Below, one piece after another: positions 57,865 to 64,000 of a DNA stretch of 64,000 nucleotides. How positions within the stretch are numbered: the first letter of the stretch is position 1; each line of letters starts with the position of its first letter. A program made the translations under genes and the position numbers. Origin of the DNA: Solwaraspora sp. WMMD791. Its GTDB lineage: Bacteria; Actinomycetota; Actinomycetes; Mycobacteriales; Micromonosporaceae. The stretch lies in contig NZ_CP120737.1 of NCBI RefSeq assembly GCF_029581195.1, positions 5,805,001-5,869,000 on the forward strand, given 5' to 3'. A model generated the notes under the pieces. It did not search any database and was not told where the DNA came from. It saw only the letters and a list, made by a program, of their open reading frames with translations.

Positions 57865-60800
57865 TCAGCTCACTGAGCTGACCGTGACGCCGCCGCGTCC
57901 CACGACCGCGCCCTGGTCGGTGACGACCAGCATCTCGCCGAACAGTTCCCGACCGGCCGCCGGAGCGGCGTCGACCGTGACACTGCCGGTGACAGTGGCA
58001 CTGTCACCGTTGTCCAGGTCGACGGTTGCCGGGGCGACCGCGATGGTGCCCAGCCCGGTCGAGTAGAACACATCCAGGTAGTCGTACTCGGTCGTGCCGG
58101 CGGGCACCGAGTATCCTTCGACCTCGATGTCGTACACGCCCGGCACCGGGTTGTTGATGGTGACCTGCTCCTCCGAGTCACCGTCGGCGTCGTAGGCGAC
58201 GCGCGTCCCGTCCCGGTAGACGAACAGGTCCAGATCGGCACCGAGGTCACTGGTGTTGCCGATCTTGGCAACCAGCCTGGTCGCGCCGGCCGGCACCGTC
58301 ACCTGGAAAGCTTGAACGTCCTTGTCGGCGATGGTCGGCCGCTCGCTGTTCGACGAGCCGAGCGATCCACCCTGGCCGGAGACGGTGACCGGGCCGAACG
58401 TGTTGCTGATCTCCCAGTCGATCGGGGTCGCCGCACCGGGCGTGACGCCCTCCAGCACGGTGGTTGCCGGGTCGACCGCCACGCCCTGCACCTCGGCGGT
58501 GAGGGTGTACGGGTTCTGCAGCATCGGCGTGGTCCGCCGCGTCTCGACCGTGATCTCCCAGACACCCGGCAGCGGGTTCTGGTAGTCCCGCTCGTCCGGC
58601 TTGCAGGTCGCCGGGTCGGAGAAGTTGGTGAAGCAGATCAGGGTGCTGCCGGACTCCACCGGCACACCTTGCGGGTTGACCGCCCGGAACCGGGTCTGCG
58701 ACCCCTCGGCGATGCCGGACAGGTTCACCTGCAGCGCCGTCGCGCCTTCCGGCACGGTGACGAAGTACGAGGTGAAGCCGTTGCGGGCGATCTTGCCGGA
58801 GGTGCTGAACCCGTACTCCGGGCTGGCCAGCGTGTTCGACGCGACCACCGTGTTCATGAACTCGAAGTCCACGGTCGAGGTGAACGGGTTGTCCACTCGC
58901 AGGATGGCGCTGCGCGCGCCACTGGCCGGGGTGGCCCGTACGTTGATCGTGACCGGCTTGTTCAGCGGCAGGACGACCTGGCCCGGGGCAGCGAAGGTGC
59001 CGTCGTTGCCGACCCAGTCGAGCTTGTGCAGCAGGTCGACGTCCGGGCCGGTGGTCCGGGTGATGGTCACCGGGTAGGACTTGAACTGCCCCGGCCGGTG
59101 CCCGCCGGCGTCGGCCGCGCACCGGTTGTAGACGCCGGTGCCCCGGTGCGGAGTGGCCAGGAACTCCGAGATCGGGGTGCAGACCGGAGCGTCCACGACG
59201 TACTCCGCGGTCGTGACGCCCTCGCGCAGCAGCTTCCAGGTGTCGGCGACGTGCACCATGCCGTTGCCCTGAGCGTACGCCGGCACGTTGTTGATCCACC
59301 GGGCACCGCTGTAGAGCGCCCGCCGCAGCTGTACGGGGCTGACCTCCAGGTCGTTGGCCTTCGCCCCGGACAGCAGCAGCGCGACGGCGCCGGTGGCCTG
59401 CGGGGCTGCCATCGAGGTGCCGTTGTACATGGCGTAGCCCGGCGGCAGCGGGTAACCGGCCTCGGGGACCGGGCCGCCCGCCTCGTAGCCGGCGATCGGC
59501 GCGATGGCCGAGCCCGGCGCGCTGATGCTCGGCTTGAAGCCACCGTCCTCACGCGGGCCGGTGGAGGAGAAGTAGATCATCGCGTTGCGGACGTTGACCT
59601 CGGAGCCGTAGTTGGCCAGGTAGGTGTCCTTGCTGATGCTCGCGCCGACGCTGACCACGCTGGACGCCACCGACGGGTCGCCGATGGTGTTCAGGCCGGG
59701 ACCGGAGTTGCCGGCGGAGATGAACATCTGCACGCCGTACTCGTCGATCAGGATGTCGTAGAGCTCGGCACGGGCGTTGTTGCCGTCGTTGAGCGCCGGC
59801 AGGCCGCCGATCGACATGTTGATGATGTCGACGCCCCGGTTGAGCACCAGGTCGACCATGCCGTCGGTGAGCGCCGCCGCGGTGCAGCCGCCAGCGAAGG
59901 TGCAGGCCCGGGAGGAGACCAGCTTGGCACCGGGTGCCGCGCCGTCGAAGTCGGCGTTGCCGAGCATGTCGTTGGCGGCCACGATGCCCGCCACGTGGGT
60001 GCCGTGCGACGAGGAGATCAGGCCGATGTTGACGTAGTCGACCAGGCCGGGGCCGCCGACCGGGGTGGTGTCGACGCCGGTGCGGTACTCGACGACGAAC
60101 GGCACCTGCTCGGCGATGGCCGTGGCCGGGTCGTCCGCGCCGAAGTGTCCGATGTCGAAGCGCTCGTTGTACGGGCGCATGACGGCGTCGTCGGTGAAGT
60201 CGAGGTTCTGGTTGGTGTCGACCCGCACGTCGCCGGTGGCCGGGTCGTAGAGGACGCCGAACCGGTCGGTGGTGTCCCCGTCGCGGTTGACGTCACCGTT
60301 GGACGCCCCGCCCACGGTGATGTTCTCGGCGAACAGGTTGATCCGGTAGGTGCCGGCCGGCGCGGTCCAGGTCACCCCAGCGTAGCTGAAGCTCGGGCCG
60401 GCGACCTGGGTCAGCATCGGCCGCCAGCTGCCGTCGTTCTCGAACACCGGGTCGACAGTGGTGACCCAGTCGACGATCTTGCGCTCACCGGTGGTGGTCG
60501 TCTTCAGCGCGGGGTGGTCCAGGTCGATGCCGGAGTCCATGATGCCGACGACGACGTTGCGTCCGTCCCAGCGGGGGTGGCTCTTCTTGAACGAGACCGC
60601 GCCGGTCTCGTTCGTCGGCATGTACGGGTTGACCGCGTCGGTGTCCGGTCCGGGACCGGTCGCCTCGGTGGCCACGGAGGAAGCGGCCGGCAGGCTCTCC
60701 GGGGTCGGGTCCGGCAACTGGATGGTCTCGTTGAGGTCGATCGCGGAGACGCCGGCGAGCTTCGATGCCTTGATGACGTTGCCCGTCGGCACCCGGGCCC

Positions 60801-61122
60801 GGACGTAGCCGACCTCGTCGACCTGGTTGCCGATGACGCCGCCGAGCTTCTTCAGCTCCGCAGCGACCTTCGGGGCCTGGCCCTTGTCGGTGGCGACCAG
60901 CAGTGTGACGGTCTGCTCGCTCTTGGCCTCGGCCTCGGCGAGCAGGTCAAGGTCGCGTGACCCCAACGTATCGGCAGGGGTGTCCTTCAAAACGTCGGCT
61001 TCGGTCGACGGGTTGGCGCTCGCGGTGGACGCACCACCCGCCAGCGTCACGGCACCGGCCGCCATGACGGATGCCAGGAGTGCGGCAGAGGTTCGCCGCC
61101 TCCAGATGCGGGGTTTACTCAC
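57865..61122 (-). CDS. secreted subtilisin-like serine protease (S8) with C-terminal PPC-like domains
   Basis: 1085 aa. The GTG at 61120-61122 has GGAGGAAG 6 nt upstream. Twin-Arg-like signal (RRRTSAALLASVMAAGAVTLAGG), I9-type propeptide at ~55-140 and an S8 catalytic domain with Asp in GIMDSGIDLDHP (~197), His in SSHGTHVAGIVAA (~372) and Ser in NGTSMAAPQATGAVALLL (~570). An inserted PA-like/beta region lies between Asp and His. The C-terminal ~480 residues include two pre-peptidase-like beta domains and a fibronectin-like end. Predicted extracellular protease; its own maturation is probably autocatalytic. Confidence 0.92.
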   Translation of the reverse strand: MSKPRIWRRRTSAALLASVMAAGAVTLAGGASTASANPSTEADVLKDTPADTLGSRDLDLLAEAEAKSEQTVTLLVATDKGQAPKVAAELKKLGGVIGNQVDEVGYVRARVPTGNVIKASKLAGVSAIDLNETIQLPDPTPESLPAASSVATEATGPGPDTDAVNPYMPTNETGAVSFKKSHPRWDGRNVVVGIMDSGIDLDHPALKTTTTGERKIVDWVTTVDPVFENDGSWRPMLTQVAGPSFSYAGVTWTAPAGTYRINLFAENITVGGASNGDVNRDGDTTDRFGVLYDPATGDVRVDTNQNLDFTDDAVMRPYNERFDIGHFGADDPATAIAEQVPFVVEYRTGVDTTPVGGPGLVDYVNIGLISSSHGTHVAGIVAANDMLGNADFDGAAPGAKLVSSRACTFAGGCTAAALTDGMVDLVLNRGVDIINMSIGGLPALNDGNNARAELYDILIDEYGVQMFISAGNSGPGLNTIGDPSVASSVVSVGASISKDTYLANYGSEVNVRNAMIYFSSTGPREDGGFKPSISAPGSAIAPIAGYEAGGPVPEAGYPLPPGYAMYNGTSMAAPQATGAVALLLSGAKANDLEVSPVQLRRALYSGARWINNVPAYAQGNGMVHVADTWKLLREGVTTAEYVVDAPVCTPISEFLATPHRGTGVYNRCAADAGGHRPGQFKSYPVTITRTTGPDVDLLHKLDWVGNDGTFAAPGQVVLPLNKPVTINVRATPASGARSAILRVDNPFTSTVDFEFMNTVVASNTLASPEYGFSTSGKIARNGFTSYFVTVPEGATALQVNLSGIAEGSQTRFRAVNPQGVPVESGSTLICFTNFSDPATCKPDERDYQNPLPGVWEITVETRRTTPMLQNPYTLTAEVQGVAVDPATTVLEGVTPGAATPIDWEISNTFGPVTVSGQGGSLGSSNSERPTIADKDVQAFQVTVPAGATRLVAKIGNTSDLGADLDLFVYRDGTRVAYDADGDSEEQVTINNPVPGVYDIEVEGYSVPAGTTEYDYLDVFYSTGLGTIAVAPATVDLDNGDSATVTGSVTVDAAPAAGRELFGEMLVVTDQGAVVGRGGVTVSSVS

Positions 61123-61293
61123 GTTCTCTTCCTCCGGAAGAACTGGGCCCTGGGGTGCAGGACACGTGTGACCGCATCCTTTGTGTTCCGGACGATCGCT
61201 GTCACTACTTCCCACCGCGTTGTGACCAGCCCGTGACATGCACATTTTTGAATGGCAGGGACCGCGGTAGCGAATTGCCTGCAATGAGTGAGG

Positions 61294-62547
61294 TCAATCG
61301 AGAGCTTCCCTGCTCAACCGGTCCACTCGGGACGTGTCCGATGCGTCGTGCGTCAGGTACGGCTGGCCGTCGCCGGCCGTACCGGAGGCCACCGGATCCA
61401 ACTCCGGTGCCTGCACCTGCCGGGGCACCACCTCGACCTGGGCCGGCGCGGCCAGCTCGGCGTCGGACACCCCGAGGTCGGCCAGCTTGCGGGCGCTGAC
61501 CAGGACCCGCGCCTCCAACGAACCCACCGCCCGGTTGTACGCGGTGACCGCGCCACCCAGCGCGTTGCCCAGCTTCGTCACGTGCTCGCCCAGCGTGCTC
61601 AACCGCCCGTACAGCTCCCGGGCCAGCGAATGCACCGCCACCGCGTTGCGGGCCAGCGCCTCCTGCCGCCACGAATACGCCACCGTCCGCAGCAACGCCA
61701 CCAACGTCGCCGGGGTGGCCAGCACGATGTCCCGGCTGAAGGCGTGCTCCAACAGCGTCGGATCCCGCTGCAACGCGGCGTCCAGGAACGGATCGGCCGG
61801 CACGAACAGCACCACGAACTCGGGGGTCTGCGCAAATGCCGACCAGTACCGTTTGCCGGCCAGCGCGTCCACGTGCGCCCGCAACTGTCGGGCGTGGCCG
61901 TCCAACTGCTGGTCACGGGTGCGTTCCTCGCGTGCCTCCATCGCCGACAGGTACGCGTCGAACGGTGCCTTCGCGTCGACCACCACGCTGCGCCCGCCGT
62001 GCAGCCGTACCACCAGGTCGGGCCGGACCGACTGCTGGTCGGTGGCCGCCGTGACCTGCTCGGCGAAGTCGCAGTGCTCCAGCATTCCGGCGGCCTCGAC
62101 GATGCGGCGCAGCTGGTGCTCCCCCCACCGGCCCCGCACCTGCGGCGCGCGCAACGCGGCCACCAGCTGTTTGGTCTCGGTCCGCAGCTCGCCGGAGACC
62201 GTCGTCATCGCCCGTACCTGCTCGCGCAGTTCGGCGTAGGCGTCGACCCGGTCGTGCTCCAGTTCGGCGACCCGCTGCTCGTAGCGGCGCAGCGTGTCGT
62301 GCAGTGGTGCCACCGCCCGCGCCACCGCCTCCTGCGACTGGGCGGTGGCCTCGTACGACAGGGCCCGCAGCGACTGCTCCAGCCGCCCCTCACCGTCCCT
62401 GGTCGCCCGCAGGGTGGCGTCCAGACGGGCGATCTCCGTCGCCGACCGGGCCCGCGCGGCCAGCCAGCCGAGCGCCCCACCACAACCCAGACAGACGACC
62501 ACCACCGCCACCGTCGAGACATCCACGTCGGGAAGCATGTCAAACAC
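61294..62547 (-). CDS. rmuC: DNA recombination protein RmuC
   Basis: 417 aa. N-terminal transmembrane helix (VSTVAVVVVCLGCGGALGWLAA), coiled coil at ~40-115 and the RmuC nuclease-like domain (GRWGEHQLRRIVEAAGM, RPDLVVRLHGGRSVVVDAKAPFDAYLSAM, EFVVLFVPADPFLDAALQRDPTLLEHAF, LVALLRTVAYSWRQEALARNA). GTG 62547 or ATG 62538. Thought to limit inversions or process broken DNA; localisation to the membrane is inferred from the helix. Confidence 0.92.
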   Translation of the reverse strand: MFDMLPDVDVSTVAVVVVCLGCGGALGWLAARARSATEIARLDATLRATRDGEGRLEQSLRALSYEATAQSQEAVARAVAPLHDTLRRYEQRVAELEHDRVDAYAELREQVRAMTTVSGELRTETKQLVAALRAPQVRGRWGEHQLRRIVEAAGMLEHCDFAEQVTAATDQQSVRPDLVVRLHGGRSVVVDAKAPFDAYLSAMEAREERTRDQQLDGHARQLRAHVDALAGKRYWSAFAQTPEFVVLFVPADPFLDAALQRDPTLLEHAFSRDIVLATPATLVALLRTVAYSWRQEALARNAVAVHSLARELYGRLSTLGEHVTKLGNALGGAVTAYNRAVGSLEARVLVSARKLADLGVSDAELAAPAQVEVVPRQVQAPELDPVASGTAGDGQPYLTHDASDTSRVDRLSREALD

Positions 62548-62615
62548 CCACGACGTACGCCCGCCATGCCGGCGGTGTTGGCTGGTGGTGGATCAGGGCG
62601 GCTACCGTCGTAGGC

Positions 62616-63389
62616 ATGGAATTTCTTCTGCTCCTGGTCCTGGTGGCGCTGCTCGCCGGCGGCGCGCTGTGGTGGCGACGGGAGAGCGCCGCCCGCAAGG
62701 AGCGTGCGTTGGCCGACGCCCGCGCCGAGGCGCAGCGCTGGTACGAGCGGCTCGGCGGGCAGGTGATGAACCTGCACGGCGACGCTCCGGCAGTTAAGCA
62801 GGCCCTGTTGGACGCCGGTGAGCGCTACAACGCCGCCGGTTCGCAGCTGGAGCAGGCCCGCAGCGTCACCCAGTTCGAGCTGGCCCGGGAGACCGCCCTG
62901 GAAGGGCTGGCCTACGTGCGGGCCGCCCGGGTGGCGCTCGGCATCGACCCGGGCCCGGAGCTGCCGCCACTGGCCGCCGCCCGGGGCGCCGGGCAGCTCA
63001 CCAAGGAGCGCGAGGTCGACGTACAGGGGCAGACCTTCCGGGCCGGGCCCAACCCGGGCCCGCAGACTCCGCACTACTACCCGGGCGGCTACCACCAGGG
63101 GCGGCCGGTGCCCGCCGGCTGGTACTCCCAGCCGCTGTGGAAGCCGGCGCTGGCCGGTGCCGCCGGTGCCCTCGGCGGCATGCTGATCTTCAGCGCGTTG
63201 TTCTCTCCGGCGTTCGGTGACCCTGGCTACGACGCCGACTCCGCCGCTGGTCTGGACGACGGCGGGGCCGGCGGTGACGACTTCTCCGGCGGTGAGGACT
63301 TCTCCGGCGGCGGTGAGGACTTCGGCGGTGGCGATTTCGGTGGTGGTGACTTCGGTGGTGGTGACTTCGGCGGGTTCGGGGATTTCTGA
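62616..63389 (+). CDS. membrane protein with Gly/Asp/Phe-rich tail
   Basis: 257 aa. N-terminal transmembrane helix (FLLLLVLVALLAGGALWWRR), a helical middle domain (ERYNAAGSQLEQARSVTQFELARETALEGLAYVRAARVALGIDPGPELPPLAAARGAG), a second hydrophobic segment (ALAGAAGALGGMLIFSALF) and an unusual acidic tail of GGGDF/GGGEDF repeats. ATG at 62616 follows TACCGT by 7 nt. Resembles conserved actinobacterial proteins of unknown function; the tail may be disordered. Confidence 0.77.
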   Translation: MEFLLLLVLVALLAGGALWWRRESAARKERALADARAEAQRWYERLGGQVMNLHGDAPAVKQALLDAGERYNAAGSQLEQARSVTQFELARETALEGLAYVRAARVALGIDPGPELPPLAAARGAGQLTKEREVDVQGQTFRAGPNPGPQTPHYYPGGYHQGRPVPAGWYSQPLWKPALAGAAGALGGMLIFSALFSPAFGDPGYDADSAAGLDDGGAGGDDFSGGEDFSGGGEDFGGGDFGGGDFGGGDFGGFGDF

Positions 63390-63449
63390 CCGTCGGAGGT
63401 AGGGCTAGCCGGATGGTGCGCCGGCGTGCCGGCCGGCAGAGTCGTCGTC

Positions 63450-64000
63450 GTGGACACCAACGGTCAGACTCAGCGCGGTTGGCTCGCCGGAATCGGCGCG
63501 GCGGCCCTGGCCACCGGTGCGGTGACCGCCCTCGCCCAGTCGACGGGCCGGTTCCACTGGTGGGCCGGCTTCGTCCTGGTGCCCGGTGCGTTGCTGGCCG
63601 CCTGCGGCGGGCCGCTGCTGGTCCGGGGCGGCGGCCGAGCCCTCGGCGGGTACGTGACCGCGTGCGCCGGTGCCCTGGTCTGCACCGTCGGCGCCCTGCT
63701 CATGCTGGGGTTGATGGGCGTCGGCTGGCCAGTGATGATCGCCCTGCCGTGCCTGGCCGTCGCCGGTACCTACCACTGGCGGCCGGAGCATCCGCTCGGC
63801 CGGGGGCTGCACCGAACCGTCGCGTCGCTGGCCCTGACCGGCGCCGGGCTCGGCGTGACGTTCCTGCTGATCACCACCGGTGTCGTCGATCTGGCCGGCA
63901 CCGGTTGGTGGGGGGCCTTCATGATGCTGGCCGCCGTCGCGGTCCTCGGTAACGCGGTCGACCTCGGCCGGCACCGGATGCCGTACCGGCTGCAGGCGGT
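63450..64000 (+). CDS. polytopic membrane protein, 3' truncated by the window edge
   Basis: At least 183 residues, frame still open at base 64000. GTG 63450 (VDTNGQTQRGWLAGIG...) or in-frame GTG 63426 could be the start; no strong ribosome site. Five hydrophobic segments are visible (for example AAALATGAVTALAQ, WWAGFVLVPGALLAACGGPLL, VTACAGALVCTVGALLMLGLMGV, LALTGAGLGVTFLLITTGVVDL, GAFMMLAAVAVLGNAVDL). No domain recognised. Confidence 0.6.
   Translation, partial: MDTNGQTQRGWLAGIGAAALATGAVTALAQSTGRFHWWAGFVLVPGALLAACGGPLLVRGGGRALGGYVTACAGALVCTVGALLMLGLMGVGWPVMIALPCLAVAGTYHWRPEHPLGRGLHRTVASLALTGAGLGVTFLLITTGVVDLAGTGWWGAFMMLAAVAVLGNAVDLGRHRMPYRLQA

Noticed and set aside
58312-60960. Long open frame (882 codons) on the strand opposite the subtilase
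   Set aside because: It mirrors the codon-position GC pattern of the subtilase, has repetitive Arg/Gly/Asp composition and no recognisable motif, whereas the opposite strand encodes a complete S8 protease.

Overview
The window is a contiguous chromosomal stretch of a high-GC actinobacterium. The best fit is the family Micromonosporaceae (Micromonospora/Solwaraspora-like). This rests on very high GC with strongly GC-biased third codon positions, many GTG/TTG starts, mycobacterial-type orthologues (LpdA, GuaB1, AccA3/AccD/AccE, GTP-dependent PckG, GlpX with a DUF4245 neighbour, a Rv1086-like prenyl transferase), and numerous promoters with a TANNNT -10 box only 6-8 nt before the start codon, which implies leaderless mRNAs. 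No tRNA, rRNA, CRISPR array, integrase or transposase gene was seen.

Layout. 1-5 kb: end of an M20 amidohydrolase, a DUF4349 lipoprotein, a metallo-hydrolase and small conserved genes. 5-9.4 kb: lpdA, a REP-like inverted repeat, then an XRE regulator followed by three translationally coupled small genes, two of which share a C-x2-C...PWPCPPAR motif. 9.5-13 kb: the ATP-grasp / alpha-E / transglutaminase trio. 13-20.6 kb: guaB1, the biotin-carboxylase subunit accA, a PadR-controlled DrrAB-type exporter, an O-methyltransferase, maf and accE. 20.7-31.2 kb: an envelope/signalling block (Ser/Thr kinase, DUF1906 hydrolase with a Tat-exported partner, M50 protease, secreted small protein, and a 1288-aa HTH-STAND-WD40 protein) lying between accE and its usual partner accD. 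31.3-35.4 kb: accD, birA and a PH-domain membrane protein. 35.4-46 kb: MaoC-like protein, two GtrA proteins, pckG, prenyl transferase, otsB, an XRE regulator facing small genes, and a PIN-PhoH ATPase with a coupled leader ORF. 46-51 kb: a lysozyme-like muralytic protein, rhomboid protease, TrxR-like flavoprotein, glpX and DUF4245. 51-64 kb: a GntR-headed operon of two isochorismatase-type hydrolases plus an AtzH/HpxZ-like protein, xseAB, ispH, a lipoprotein, a sulfotransferase, a large subtilase, rmuC and membrane proteins cut by the window edge.

How it works together. Biotin-dependent carboxylation is nearly complete here (accA, accD, accE, birA). pckG and glpX form the gluconeogenic part, and pckG carries a Crp/GlxR-like site. 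A second Crp-like site precedes the muralytic gene at 46329. Convergent gene pairs are usually separated by long perfect hairpins. The most noteworthy unexplained items are the XRE/PWPC cassette (6936-9329), the HTH-STAND-WD40 protein with a dyad centred on its own -10 box, the twin operators between the divergent genes at 43115/43261, and the GntR/hydrolase/AtzH-like operon whose last gene ends inside a palindromic repeat.
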